The notes: generated by a model from the letters alone, not told the origin. Positions 17,742-26,282 are shown, counted from the first letter of the stretch. The stretch: 64,000 bases of DNA from Poriferisodalis sp965208555 (GCF_965208555.1 NZ_OZ242342.1:3472001-3536000); one strand, 5' to 3'. Numbers and translations are program-made.

Positions 17742-18224
17742 ATGGCGATTGAGGTCGGTGACCAGATTCCCGATGTGACACTGCGAGTACTGGACGAGGG
17801 CGGCATGCCGGCGCCGGTCCAGTCCAGTGCGATGCTGGGCAGCGGCAAGGTGGTGCTCTTCGGCGTGCCGGGCGCCTTCACCCCGGGGTGCAGCAACGTC
17901 CATTTGCCGGGATACGTCGAAGGCGCAGCCGAGCTGGCGGGCAAGGGCGTCGACAAGATCGTCTGCGTCTCGGTGAACGACGCCTGGACGATGGGCGCGT
18001 GGGCGCAGGCGCAGGGCGCAGAAGGCATCGAGATGGCCGCCGACGGCAACGGCGAGTTCGCCGAGGCCATGGGTCTCGTCATGGACGGCTCGGGCTTCGG
18101 GTTGGGCATGAGGTCGCGTCGGTACGCCGCGGTGATCACCGACGGCACCGTGACAGCGCTCGAGGTCGAGGAAGGCGGCGGCGTCGACGTCTCGAGCTGC
18201 TCGTCGATCCTGGGAAAGCTCTGA
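17742..18224 (+). CDS. Peroxiredoxin (Prx5/AhpC-TSA type)
   Basis: A 160-residue redoxin of the Prx5-like branch that reduces peroxides. The peroxidatic Cys50 sits in PGAFTPGCSNVHLPGY, the usual Prx5 signature. RSRRYAAVITDG carries the conserved Arg. Cys residues near the C-terminus (SSCSSILGK) could serve as a resolving thiol, but this is not certain. The ATG at 17742 has GGAG 8 bases upstream. Confidence 0.9.
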   Translation: MAIEVGDQIPDVTLRVLDEGGMPAPVQSSAMLGSGKVVLFGVPGAFTPGCSNVHLPGYVEGAAELAGKGVDKIVCVSVNDAWTMGAWAQAQGAEGIEMAADGNGEFAEAMGLVMDGSGFGLGMRSRRYAAVITDGTVTALEVEEGGGVDVSSCSSILGKL

Positions 18225-18279
18225 TCCAAGACAGACACATGTGGGACTGCGGCGCCCTCGAGCGGGTGTCGCAGCGTCG

Positions 18280-19245
18280 ATGGCAGCCGACGCGCCGGAC
18301 GGCGACCACGCTGCCGGCGCAGTGACCTCGGAATTGCATCTCGGATTCGACGTCGGCGGCACGAAGATCTTCGGCGTGGCCACCGATGTCGACGGCGAGC
18401 TGCAGCGGACCCTGCGCGAGCCGACGCCCCACGGCGCCGAGCCGCTGCTGGACGCGCTCGCCGACATGGTGGCGCAACTCGGCAGCGACGCGGACGTGGT
18501 CTCGGTCGGTGTCGGGATGGCTGGCCTGATCACCACCGACGGCCGCGTGACGGTCTCGCCCAACGTCGTCGGCGTCGACGGCGCAGACATCGGATCGGGT
18601 CTCAGCGAGATGGTGGGCCTGCCCGTGTTCCTGGACAATGAGGTGAACTGCGCCGCCCGGTGGGAGCTGGCCTCAGGGGCAGCGCGCGGCATCCGCGACG
18701 GCGTCATGGTGTCGCTCGGCACCGGCATCGGCGGCGCGTTCATGCTGGACGGCGAAGTGTTACGGGGCTCGGGAGGGCTCGCGGGAGAGCCCGGGCACAT
18801 GATCGTCGAGGCCGGCGGCCGCGAGTGCGCGTGCGGGCGTCAGGGATGCTGGGAGATGTACGCATCCGGTTCCGCGCTGGACCGGATGGCTGCCGAACGG
18901 CTCGGCCATGACGCAAGCGGCCCAGCGGCCACCGCCGCAGCGCGTCGGGGAGACCCGCCGGCACTCGAAGTGCTGGATGAGTTCGCCTACTGGCTGGCGC
19001 TTGGCATCTCGAATCTGTGCATCCTGACCGATCCTGAAATGGTGGTGATCGGCGGCGGCCTCAGCGAAGACTGGGACCTCCTGGCGCAACCCACCGAAGC
19101 GCATCTGGCTGCGCTGCTCATCGGCCGCTCGCCGACGTCCCGCCCGAGAATCGTGCCCTCTCAAGCAGGCGAGCTCTCCGCGGCACTCGGCGCTGCGCAG
19201 GGGCACAGCAATGCCTTCGACGACGGCTCTTCCCGGGTGACGTGA
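18280..19245 (+). CDS. ROK-family sugar kinase/regulator, kinase type
   Basis: A 321-residue ROK protein. LGFDVGGTKIFGV is the ATP phosphate-1 loop, LGTGIGGAFMLDG the phosphate-2 region, and CACGRQGCWEMYASG the zinc-binding CxCGxxGCxE motif of ROK kinases. There is no N-terminal helix-turn-helix, so it should be a kinase (glucose or N-acyl hexosamine), not a repressor. The ATG at 18280 is preferred; a GTG at 18241 is in frame. It ends in a GTGA overlap with dacB. Confidence 0.85.
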   Translation: MAADAPDGDHAAGAVTSELHLGFDVGGTKIFGVATDVDGELQRTLREPTPHGAEPLLDALADMVAQLGSDADVVSVGVGMAGLITTDGRVTVSPNVVGVDGADIGSGLSEMVGLPVFLDNEVNCAARWELASGAARGIRDGVMVSLGTGIGGAFMLDGEVLRGSGGLAGEPGHMIVEAGGRECACGRQGCWEMYASGSALDRMAAERLGHDASGPAATAAARRGDPPALEVLDEFAYWLALGISNLCILTDPEMVVIGGGLSEDWDLLAQPTEAHLAALLIGRSPTSRPRIVPSQAGELSAALGAAQGHSNAFDDGSSRVT

Positions 19246-20699
19246 GACCCCTGCGCACGGCGGTGCTGGCGTTGCTGACCGCAGCGGCAGGTCTGCTGCC
19301 CACCGTGGCGGCCGTGCGCATGAATTCATCAGCCGCCGATGCTCAGGACTACGCGGCGTCTCTGCGCACTCCCGTGTTGGCACCAGTGCCCGATGACGCC
19401 GCCGGAACGGCACCGGGGCCGTCGACGTCGCCACTGCTGCGTGCCGAGCGCGCCCCCAGCGCGCTGTGGCGGGCGGCGCAGCAGCACCACATCGGCAACG
19501 AGATGGCAGCGTTCAGCTCCGATTGGCCTCAGCCGCACTGCCTCGCGGTCTGGATCGACGGCATCGAGGTGTACTCCAGCAGCGCCGAGCCTGTGATCCC
19601 GGCGTCGGTGCAAAAGCTCATCACTGCGGCGGCGGCGCTGGCGGTTGTTGACCCCGACGAACGCCTCGTCACACGGGTACTGACCGATGCCGAGATCGTC
19701 GACGGCGTTCTCGATGGCACGGTATGGGTTGTAGGGGGCGGCGATCCGCTGATCATGACCCAGTCCTACGCAGATTCGCATCGACGCCAGCCGCAGCTGC
19801 GCACGGCGATGGAAGACCTCGCCGACGACCTCGTTGGGCTTGGCATCGAGACGCTGAGAGGCAACCTCATTGCCGACGAATCTCGCTACGACACGACGCG
19901 ATTCCCCGAGACGTGGCCGCAGCGCTACATCACCCAGCTCAACAGCGGCCCGCTGTCCGCTTTGAACCTGAACGACGGCATCACCGGCTTCACCACCACG
20001 CTGTCTGCGGCCGAGCACCCGGCGCGCTGGTTTGTCTCCACGCTCGCGGATCTGCTGCGGGTGCGAGGTGTCTCCGTGGAAGTCGAGATCGATGTGTCAG
20101 CGGCGCCGAGCGGCATGACCGAGATCGCCCGTCTCACATCGCCCCCGCTGGTGGAGATCATCCAGCAGATGCTGCGCGAGAGCGACAACACCACTGCGGA
20201 GCTGATGCTGCGTGAGATCGGCTTGCGCAGTGCGGGAGAGGGATCCACGCCGGCGGGGGCTGCCGCCGCAGAGCGAATCGTGTCGGACTTGCTGCCCGAG
20301 CAGGCCCGGCCCGCGGTGGTGGACGGTTCGGGCTTGGATCGTCAGAACATGGCCACGTGCAGTTTTCTTGCAGCGCTGCTGGACCACTTCGGTGCTGAGG
20401 GTGCCTTTGCGGCGGGCCTGCCCGTTGCAGCACGCTCGGGGACGCTCTCGCACCGGTTCGCGGAGCATCCTGCAGCGGGCCGACTGCATGCCAAGACCGG
20501 TCTGCTGACCGGCGTGAATGCTCTTGCCGGGTTCATCGAAACCGACAGCGGGACGGTGACGTTCGCTCAGCTGTTGAACGGTGTGCCGCCCGAAGGCCGC
20601 TTGGGACTGGAGCTGCAGGAGTCATTGGCCGGCCAGCTTCTGCGGTACCCGGTGGGGGACGCCGCCGCCCTGCGAGCATTGACCCGTGCCCCCGCCTGA
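19242..20699 (+). CDS. dacB: D-alanyl-D-alanine carboxypeptidase/endopeptidase (PBP4 type)
   Basis: A 485-residue exported penicillin-binding protein of the PBP4/DacB (S13) family, acting on peptidoglycan peptides outside the membrane. The N-terminus is a signal peptide (RTAVLALLTAAAGLLPTVAA). Active-site motifs are PASVQKL (SxxK, Ser about 121), ESDNTTAE (SxN, about 313) and HAKTGLLTG (KTG, about 417). A long insertion between SxxK and SxN is typical of S13 enzymes. Translation is probably coupled to the ROK gene (GTGA). Confidence 0.9.
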   Translation: MRPLRTAVLALLTAAAGLLPTVAAVRMNSSAADAQDYAASLRTPVLAPVPDDAAGTAPGPSTSPLLRAERAPSALWRAAQQHHIGNEMAAFSSDWPQPHCLAVWIDGIEVYSSSAEPVIPASVQKLITAAAALAVVDPDERLVTRVLTDAEIVDGVLDGTVWVVGGGDPLIMTQSYADSHRRQPQLRTAMEDLADDLVGLGIETLRGNLIADESRYDTTRFPETWPQRYITQLNSGPLSALNLNDGITGFTTTLSAAEHPARWFVSTLADLLRVRGVSVEVEIDVSAAPSGMTEIARLTSPPLVEIIQQMLRESDNTTAELMLREIGLRSAGEGSTPAGAAAAERIVSDLLPEQARPAVVDGSGLDRQNMATCSFLAALLDHFGAEGAFAAGLPVAARSGTLSHRFAEHPAAGRLHAKTGLLTGVNALAGFIETDSGTVTFAQLLNGVPPEGRLGLELQESLAGQLLRYPVGDAAALRALTRAPA

Positions 20700-21333
20700 G
20701 ATCCGGCCCATGTTCCCGCTCGGGTCGCCGCTGCTGCCTGGGGCTGCACTGCCGTTGCACATCTTCGAGCCCCGGTACCGGGAGTTGGCTCGACGGTGCA
20801 CTGGCGACGATGAGCCGTTCGGCGTCGTGATGATCGAACGTGGCAGCGAGGTGGGCGGCGGCGATGTGCGCGCCGGTGTGGGTTGCCTGGCCGTCATCGC
20901 CCAATACCGGGAACTGCCTGATGGACGCTGGGTGATGCTCGCCACTGGCGATCGTCGGATCCGAGTAGTCGAGTGGCTACAGGACGATCCCTATCCGCGG
21001 GCGTTGACCGCTGACTGGCCCGACGATCCCGCCGAGATCCCCGCCCGCGAGCGCACGGCGATGGTGGCTCGGCTGCGCCGCTTGCGCGCACGTGCGTCGG
21101 AGATCGGGGCGATGGGAGCTACCGCGGCCGAATCGGCTGCCATCGACGATCAGCTCGCGCAGCTCGCCATGGCAACGGTTGAGGCATCCGCATGGTCGTT
21201 CCAGCTGGCATCGCTGGTGCCCGCCGGGCCGTTCGATCGCCACAGCATGCTGTGTGCGCCCGATCCTGCCCGCCGGCTGGGCGTGATCTCCGAGGTGCTG
21301 GACGGCGTGGAAGAACTGCTGGGCGAACGGTAG
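20686..21333 (+). CDS. LON substrate-binding (LON N) domain protein
   Basis: The 215-residue protein is a lone LON N-terminal domain: MFPLGSPLLPGAALPLHIFEPRYREL is the conserved opening of LON substrate-binding domains, here without ATPase or protease parts. Stand-alone versions are common in actinobacteria and their function is unknown. A helical C-terminal half (residues 120-200) follows. The GTG at 20686 overlaps the end of dacB by 14 bases; a shorter start is the in-frame ATG that opens MFPLGSP. Confidence 0.85.
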   Translation: MPPPEIRPMFPLGSPLLPGAALPLHIFEPRYRELARRCTGDDEPFGVVMIERGSEVGGGDVRAGVGCLAVIAQYRELPDGRWVMLATGDRRIRVVEWLQDDPYPRALTADWPDDPAEIPARERTAMVARLRRLRARASEIGAMGATAAESAAIDDQLAQLAMATVEASAWSFQLASLVPAGPFDRHSMLCAPDPARRLGVISEVLDGVEELLGER

Positions 21334-21339
21334 CGTCAG

Positions 21340-21735
21340 TTGACTGTGCCTCGACGAGATTCCGGCCTGCGAGCAGAGATTGCCGAATTGGTGGGCATGC
21401 TGCGGTCCTACTTCGTACAGGAGACGGTTGGTCCGCTGCGCGGCCTCGGCAGGTACGTGCTGTTCGGCCTCATCGGCGCCGTCGGCGTGAGCCTGGGAGT
21501 CGTGTTCGCAGCGCTGGCCCTGGTGCGCGTCCTGCAGACCGAAACGAGCGTCTTCAACGCGAACTGGTCGTTTGTCCCGCACTTGGCCGGCGCTGCATTC
21601 CTGCTGCTGGCCATAGCCGCGCTGATTCGCGCCATCCGGCCCAGGCACACCCGTGCTGAGCACGACAGTGCAACAGCACCAGAGCGGGACTCGCGCGAGA
21701 GCGTCAACGATGCAGCGGGGGATGAGGATGACTGA
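21340..21735 (+). CDS. Small membrane protein, Holin-X/phage-holin-III-like
   Basis: A protein of about 131 residues with an amphipathic N-terminal segment, two strongly hydrophobic helices (GRYVLFGLIGAVGVSLGVVF and AAFLLLAIAALI) and a highly charged tail. This is the shape of the actinobacterial putative Holin-X family, which is chromosomal and not evidence for a prophage. The start is TTG at 21340 or GTG at 21346. It heads a run of three small membrane-protein genes before trmI. Confidence 0.65.
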   Translation: MTVPRRDSGLRAEIAELVGMLRSYFVQETVGPLRGLGRYVLFGLIGAVGVSLGVVFAALALVRVLQTETSVFNANWSFVPHLAGAAFLLLAIAALIRAIRPRHTRAEHDSATAPERDSRESVNDAAGDEDD

Positions 21736-21973
21736 GAGCGGCAAGAGCTCGGCAGCGGCATCGGGCAGCGACCCGCATCGCATCACACCGTCGGACATCT
21801 CCGAGCGAGTGCGGCAGATCATCGGCGGAGCCGGCGATGCAGCCGAGCAGGTGTCCAGTGCTGCTGTGGCCGTAGCCGCCGCCGTCGGCACTGGCCTCGT
21901 GCTGGCAGCGTTCCTGTTCGGCCGCCGCCGGGGTCGGCGCCGGAGCACGCTGGTTGAAATCGTCCGGGTATAG
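21728..21973 (+). CDS. Small single-span membrane protein, unidentified
   Basis: An 81-residue product with a polar N-terminus (MTESGKSSAAASGS), a probable amphipathic helix (ISERVRQIIGG), one transmembrane helix (AAAVGTGLVLAAFLFG) and a run of arginines directly after it, as expected for a cytoplasmic anchor. The ATG at 21728 has GGGGG six bases upstream; other in-frame ATGs are at 21710 and 21722. It overlaps the preceding gene by 8 bases. I do not recognise a family. Confidence 0.6.
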   Translation: MTESGKSSAAASGSDPHRITPSDISERVRQIIGGAGDAAEQVSSAAVAVAAAVGTGLVLAAFLFGRRRGRRRSTLVEIVRV

Positions 21974-21993
21974 GCCCTCGGCGCGCGGTGGGT

Positions 21994-22251
21994 ATGAACG
22001 TGGCGGCGAAAGTCTGGTTCGTAAGGCTGCGGGCCCGCGCTGTGGAAGCCCTGTGGCGGCGGGCACGGACAGGCAATGGCGTATGGCTGGCTGCGGCAAT
22101 CGTCGCGAGCGGGCTGCGGCTGCTGGCTCGATGGTCCAAGCGCGAACGCGAACTGGTCTACCGCGGCGAGCTTGCACCGGGTGAGCAGCTCATGATCCGC
22201 CACGTGCCACCGGGCCAGGGCGACGGCCATGCCGTGACGGAGGGGGCGTGA
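21994..22251 (+). CDS. Small basic protein, unidentified
   Basis: An 85-residue protein (start ATG 21994, or GTG 21988) with many Arg, a single moderately hydrophobic segment (GVWLAAAIVASGLRLLARW) and a charged ELVYRGELAPGEQLMIRHV stretch. That stretch may be a small beta structure. It is linked to trmI by a GTGA overlap, so it is probably a real member of the same operon. Function unknown. Confidence 0.6.
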   Translation: MNVAAKVWFVRLRARAVEALWRRARTGNGVWLAAAIVASGLRLLARWSKRERELVYRGELAPGEQLMIRHVPPGQGDGHAVTEGA

Positions 22252-23039
22252 GCCCAACCGGCGAGCTGCAGGCCGGCGAGCCGGTGCTGATGATCGACCG
22301 TCGACAACGCCGGTATCTCGTGACGCTGCGCAGCGGCGGCGAATTCCACACGCATGCAGGAGTCGTGCAGCACGATCAGATCATCGGCTCGATTGAAGGG
22401 GCCGAGTTCCGCACGGGCTCGGGAGCGCGCTTCGTCGCGATGCGTCCGACGCTGGCCGACCACGTGCTGAAGATGCCCCGTGGCGCGCAGGTGATCTATC
22501 CCAAGGATCTCGGCGCGATCTGGATGCTGGCCGACGTTCGCGCCGGCATGTCCGTCTTCGAAACCGGTGTGGGCTCGGGCGCCTTGTCGGCGACGTTGCT
22601 GCGCAGCGGCGCCACGGTCACCGGCTATGAGCTGCGAGAGGACTTTGCCGAGCGAGCCCTGCAGAACGTCGAGAGCATCGCGGGGGTCGAAGCGCTGGGT
22701 CGCTATGACGTTCAACTCCGTGACGCCTACGAATCCGTCGATCCGCCCCAGCGCAACTCGTGCTACGACCGGGCCGTGCTCGACATACCCGAACCCTGGC
22801 GTGTGACGGCACACCTGCCGGGCCCGCTGCGGCGCGGCGGGATCCTGGTGGCCTACAACCCGTCGGTGACCCAGGTGCAGCAACTGCGTCGGGCGCTCGA
22901 GGACGGACCGTGGGCGCTCACCGAGACCATCGAGGTCATGCACCGAAGCTGGCACGTCAAGGGTGCCTCCGTGCGGCCGGATCATCGCATGGTGGCCCAC
23001 ACCGGCTTCCTGACGAGTGCCAGGCTCGTCGGATCGTGA
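22248..23039 (+). CDS. trmI: tRNA (adenine-N1)-methyltransferase TrmI
   Basis: A 263-residue SAM-dependent methyltransferase of the TrmI family that makes m1A58 in the T-loop of tRNA. The N-terminal beta domain (EPVLMIDRRQRRYLVTL) precedes the Rossmann fold with ETGVGSGALSATLL near residue 104 as SAM motif I, and DRAVLDIPEPW as the motif IV region. Other actinobacteria also carry this gene close to the proteasome locus. The GTG start overlaps the previous gene (GTGA), and the stop overlaps the GTG of a 25-codon ORF. Confidence 0.9.
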   Translation: MSPTGELQAGEPVLMIDRRQRRYLVTLRSGGEFHTHAGVVQHDQIIGSIEGAEFRTGSGARFVAMRPTLADHVLKMPRGAQVIYPKDLGAIWMLADVRAGMSVFETGVGSGALSATLLRSGATVTGYELREDFAERALQNVESIAGVEALGRYDVQLRDAYESVDPPQRNSCYDRAVLDIPEPWRVTAHLPGPLRRGGILVAYNPSVTQVQQLRRALEDGPWALTETIEVMHRSWHVKGASVRPDHRMVAHTGFLTSARLVGS

Positions 23040-23113
23040 GCGGCAGCGAGACTGGGGAGATGTTCACCGCGCTGGGGAAGCGGATCCCCTACGAGCGAGT
23101 GATCGACGCGTGA
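23036..23113 (+). CDS. 25-residue micro-ORF bridging trmI and the protease gene
   Basis: GTG at 23036 overlaps the trmI stop as GTGA. Its own TGA at 23111-23113 overlaps the GTG of the next gene, again as GTGA. The peptide is short and polar (MSGSETGEMFTALG, then KRIPYERVIDA). It exactly fills the gap and would keep ribosomes moving from trmI to the protease gene. Whether the peptide itself has a role is unknown. An internal ATG at 23060 follows GGGGAG closely. Confidence 0.45.
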   Translation: MSGSETGEMFTALGKRIPYERVIDA

Positions 23114-23964
23114 CACGAACCGCCACAGTGCAGCCATTGCTGACGCTGTGCGCGGTGGCGCTGGTCGTCGCCCTAGGCGGCTGCTCGCCAGACCCAGACG
23201 ATGCCGGGTGGACAGGTGAGCAACTTGAGCCTGTGTCCTCTATCGACCGCACCGAAGGTCCGCTGTGGCTGGGAGCGCCCCCGACAGAGTTCGCGATAGC
23301 TGATGAGGTGCTCGCCGAGGCCGCTCGCGGAGTGGTGCCATTGCGAGCGATCGGCTGCGGAGCTGTGTCGAATGCCACAGCCTTTGCCGTCGCGCCAGGC
23401 CTGCTGGTGGGGGCTGCTCACGTCATCTCCGGGGCCTCGAGGGTCGAGATCGATGTGGCTGTCCACCATGCGGGCACTGCTATGGCACGCCCAGTAGACG
23501 TGGTCGGTTACTCCGAAGAACGGGATCTCGCTTTGCTTCGGACTGACGCTCCGGTGTCTGCGCTGAATCTTGATCGCGCTCGACTGGGAGCGACAGCGGC
23601 AGTGCTGGGCTATCCCGAAGGCGCTGCACTTGAGGTCTCGCCTGCCCGCATCGAGCATTACGTGAGCGCGAGGGGGCTGTGGGGCGACGGCACGCGACGC
23701 AGGGTGTACCTCTTGGCGGCCGACGTGCGCGCCGGACAGTCCGGCGCTCCCCTCATTGATCAGCAGGGAAACGTGGTCGGTGTTGCCTTCGGCAGGGTGC
23801 GAGGCCCCTCAGGCATCGGATTCGCGTTCAGCCGCGACGATCTGCTGAGCTTCCTCGTCTCGTCGGGAATCGATGCCCGGATCGACCATCTGGGTCGCAC
23901 CGTGGTCAGCGCGGCATCTGCTGAGCTGCGCCAGGTGCCGAATGGAGCGTGCGCGCGGCCTTGA
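23110..23964 (+). CDS. Secreted trypsin-like serine protease lipoprotein
   Basis: A 284-residue protein with a lipoprotein signal (LTLCAVALVVALGGC, lipobox ALGGC), so it should be anchored outside the membrane. The chymotrypsin-fold domain shows the triad: His in VGAAHVISG (about residue 103), Asp in ERDLALL (about 139) and Ser in RAGQSGAPL (about 211). It lacks a PDZ domain, like MarP-type S1C proteases. The GTG at 23110 overlaps the preceding micro-ORF. Its stop lies in the first unit of the 36-base array. Substrate unknown. Confidence 0.85.
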   Translation: MTRTATVQPLLTLCAVALVVALGGCSPDPDDAGWTGEQLEPVSSIDRTEGPLWLGAPPTEFAIADEVLAEAARGVVPLRAIGCGAVSNATAFAVAPGLLVGAAHVISGASRVEIDVAVHHAGTAMARPVDVVGYSEERDLALLRTDAPVSALNLDRARLGATAAVLGYPEGAALEVSPARIEHYVSARGLWGDGTRRRVYLLAADVRAGQSGAPLIDQQGNVVGVAFGRVRGPSGIGFAFSRDDLLSFLVSSGIDARIDHLGRTVVSAASAELRQVPNGACARP

Positions 23965-24123
23965 GGCTTACGCCTCGATCTGTGCTTGTCGCTTCACCGA
24001 GGCTTACGCCTCGATCTGTGCTTGTCGCTTCACCGAGGCTTACGCCTCGATCTGTGCCTGTCGCTTCACCGAGGCTTACGCCTCGATCTGTGCCTGTCGC
24101 TTCACCGAGGCTTACGCCTCGAT
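23963..24123. repeat. 36-base tandem array repeating the ferredoxin stop codon
   Basis: Four full 36-base units (starts 23963, 23999, 24035, 24071) and a 17-base partial unit at 24107 abut without spacers. Each begins with the hairpin GAGGC-TTAC-GCCTC. Units 1 and 2 differ from 3 and 4 by one T/C change. On the minus strand the ferredoxin TAA (24112-24114) recurs in frame at 24076, 24040, 24004 and 23968. The hairpins could also act as a bidirectional terminator between the convergent protease and ferredoxin genes. Confidence 0.95.
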
Positions 24124-24345
24124 GAAGATGCACTCCCCGGGGCATTCTTCGGCGGATTCGATCACTGCGTCGAGCTGCGAGTCGGGAAACTCTGCAAGCC
24201 CTTCGACACCGCCCGGTTCGGCGAAGACCTTGTCGCCTTCTTTCACGTAGGCAAGCCCATCGTCGAGAAGCGTGAAGACGTCGGGTGCGATCTCTTCGCA
24301 GAGCCCGTCACCGGTGCACAGATCCTGATCGATCCAGACCTTCAT
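24112..24345 (-). CDS. Small ferredoxin (3Fe-4S/4Fe-4S type)
   Basis: A 77-residue electron carrier starting MKVWIDQDLC. Cysteines appear in LCTGDGLCEE and EECPGEC, the spacing of single-cluster 3Fe-4S or 4Fe-4S ferredoxins found in actinobacteria, often partners of cytochromes P450. The Asp/Gly in place of a central Cys favours 3Fe-4S. AAGGG lies about 9 bases before the ATG at 24345. The end of the gene (IEA then TAA) is the seed of the 36-base tandem array. Its redox partner is not in the window. Confidence 0.85.
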   Translation of the reverse strand: MKVWIDQDLCTGDGLCEEIAPDVFTLLDDGLAYVKEGDKVFAEPGGVEGLAEFPDSQLDAVIESAEECPGECIFIEA

Positions 24346-24393
24346 CGTGTCACGACCCTTCTTCTGGGACGGCCCGAGGGGGCAACCGAGCCA

Positions 24394-24399
24394 ATTATG
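24394..24399 (-). promoter_or_regulatory. Candidate -10 box for the ferredoxin gene
   Basis: CATAAT on the minus strand matches TATAAT at five of six positions in an otherwise GC-rich 173-base divergent spacer, about 50 bases from the ferredoxin ATG. No convincing -35 is present at the right spacing. Confidence 0.3.
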
Positions 24400-24458
24400 A
24401 AATCTACCGAGTCGGCGCGCGTCCTGCACGGCACTCACCGGCACGCTTCGACGGCAGG

Positions 24459-24493
24459 GCTGGCAACCGAGCCTCGCGTCGCGACTTGCCAGC
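24459..24493. promoter_or_regulatory. 8-base inverted repeat upstream of arc
   Basis: GCTGGCAA at 24459-24466 is mirrored by TTGCCAGC at 24486-24493, 26 bases before the arc ATG. A 12-base direct repeat GGCAACCGAGCC also occurs at 24381-24392 and 24462-24473. The arrangement may be an operator or leader hairpin for the proteasome operon; no binding protein is known. Confidence 0.35.
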
Positions 24494-24518
24494 AGTGTCA
24501 GGGTAGTGTCGGCCGCGC

Positions 24519-26282
24519 ATGGACCAAGGCGATGAGGAGACTCAGCGCAGCAGCGCAGCGGATGCCGGAGCGCTCCGCAGCCGTATGCGCGCGCTCGAAG
24601 AGGAGGTCGCGCTCCTCCGGCGCAAGCTGGCTGACACCCCGGCACGAGTCAGCACGCTCGAAGAACGCCTGCTGGAGGCGAAGGGTCAGTTGTCCGCTGC
24701 GGTTTCGCAGAACGAGAAGCTGACCTACACCTTGCGCGAGGCGCGCGAGCACATCGCCGCGTTGCGAGAAGAAGTGGACAAGCTGACCCAGCCTCCTTCC
24801 GCGTACGGCACGTTCCTGTCGCGCAACGACGACGGCACGGCCGATGTGCATGCCAGCGGGCGCAAGATGCGCGTCGCGCTGCACCCCGACCTGGCCGAGA
24901 CCGAGCTGGTCGAGGGCAGCGAGGTGGTGCTGAACGAGTCGTACAACATCGTGCTGGCTCGTGGGCCCGAGACGTCCGGCGAGGTGGTGACGCTGAACGA
25001 GGTGCTCGAAGACGGCTTCCGCGCACTGGTCACCGGCCGCGCCGATGAGGAACGCATCGTCGAGCTCGCCGGCGACTTGCGGGACCAGCCGCTGCGTTCG
25101 GGCGACAACCTGCTGCTCGATGTCCGTTCCAACATCGTGCTGGAACGCCTGCCGAGGCCTGAGGTGGACGATCTGCTGCTGGAGGAGGTGCCTGACGTCA
25201 CCTATGAAGACATCGGCGGTCTGGACACCCAGATCGAGCTCATCACCGATGCGGTGGAGCTGCCGTACCTGCACCAGGATTTGTTCCGCACCTATGACCT
25301 GCCGGCACCCAAGGGCATCCTGCTCTACGGGCCGCCCGGATGCGGCAAGACGCTGATCGCCAAGGCGGTCGCCAATTCGCTGGCGGCCAAGGTCGGGGAG
25401 GTGTCAGGTCAGCAGGGAGCACGCAGTTTCTTCATCAACATCAAGGGCCCCGAGCTGCTGAACAAGTACGTGGGTGAGACCGAGCGGCAGATCCGGCGCA
25501 TCTTCGAGCGAGCGAGAGAGAAAGCATCCGAAGGCTGGCCGGTGATCGTCTTCTTCGACGAGATGGAATCGTTGTTCCGCACCCGCGGCAGCGGCATCAG
25601 CTCCGACATGGAATCCACGGTGGTCCCGCAGCTGCTCGCGGAGATCGACGGCGTCGAGGGCCTGCGCAACGTCATCGTGATCGGCGCCTCCAACCGGGAA
25701 GACCTCATCGACCCGGCAATCCTGCGTCCCGGACGCCTCGACGTGAAGATCAAGATCAACCGGCCCGATGAGCAGGCAGCGCTGTCGATCTTCAACACCT
25801 ATCTCACGCCGAGGCTGCCGATCGACCCGATGGAGGTGGCCGATCTGGGCGGCGGAGACCCCCACAAGGCCGTGCGGATCATGATCGAGCGCACCGTGGA
25901 CGAGATGTACCGCCCTGACGATCTCAATCGCTTTCTTGAAGTGACCTACCAGAACGGCGACAAGGAAGTCATGTACTTCAAGGACTTCGCGTCCGGGGCC
26001 ATGATCGAGAACATCGTGCGCCGGGCCAAGAAGAACGCCATCAAGCGCTCGCTCGCCACCGGCAGCAGCGGCATCCGGCTCGATGATCTCATGGGCTCGA
26101 TCCGCCAGGAGTTCCGCGAGCACGAGGATCTGCCCAACACGACGAATCCCGATGACTGGGCGAAGATCTCTGGGAAGAAGGGTGAGCGGATCGTCTTCAT
26201 CCGCACCTTGGTCGACCCCGACGACAGCGATGCGCTCGGCGGCCGGGCCATCGAACGGGTCCAGACCAGCCAGTACCTCTAG
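24519..26282 (+). CDS. arc: Proteasome-associated AAA ATPase ARC/Mpa
   Basis: The 587-residue hexameric unfoldase feeds pupylated proteins to the 20S proteasome. It has an N-terminal coiled coil (about residues 20-90, RMRALEEEVALLRRKLADTP onward) that binds Pup, tandem OB domains, and an AAA domain with GPPGCGKT (about 271) and FFDEMES (about 344). The last residues are QYL, the C-terminal hydrophobic-Tyr motif that docks into the proteasome alpha ring. It heads the operon arc-dop-pup-prcB-prcA-pafA; dop begins 11 bases later. Confidence 0.97.
   Translation: MDQGDEETQRSSAADAGALRSRMRALEEEVALLRRKLADTPARVSTLEERLLEAKGQLSAAVSQNEKLTYTLREAREHIAALREEVDKLTQPPSAYGTFLSRNDDGTADVHASGRKMRVALHPDLAETELVEGSEVVLNESYNIVLARGPETSGEVVTLNEVLEDGFRALVTGRADEERIVELAGDLRDQPLRSGDNLLLDVRSNIVLERLPRPEVDDLLLEEVPDVTYEDIGGLDTQIELITDAVELPYLHQDLFRTYDLPAPKGILLYGPPGCGKTLIAKAVANSLAAKVGEVSGQQGARSFFINIKGPELLNKYVGETERQIRRIFERAREKASEGWPVIVFFDEMESLFRTRGSGISSDMESTVVPQLLAEIDGVEGLRNVIVIGASNREDLIDPAILRPGRLDVKIKINRPDEQAALSIFNTYLTPRLPIDPMEVADLGGGDPHKAVRIMIERTVDEMYRPDDLNRFLEVTYQNGDKEVMYFKDFASGAMIENIVRRAKKNAIKRSLATGSSGIRLDDLMGSIRQEFREHEDLPNTTNPDDWAKISGKKGERIVFIRTLVDPDDSDALGGRAIERVQTSQYL

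Noticed and set aside
21340..21735. Prophage remnant because of a holin-like protein
   Set aside because: The Holin-X family is chromosomal in actinobacteria, and no phage structural, integrase or lysis gene is nearby.
23963..24123. CRISPR-like array with 36-base repeats
   Set aside because: The 36-base units abut each other with no spacers, and no cas gene is present. It is a simple tandem repeat.
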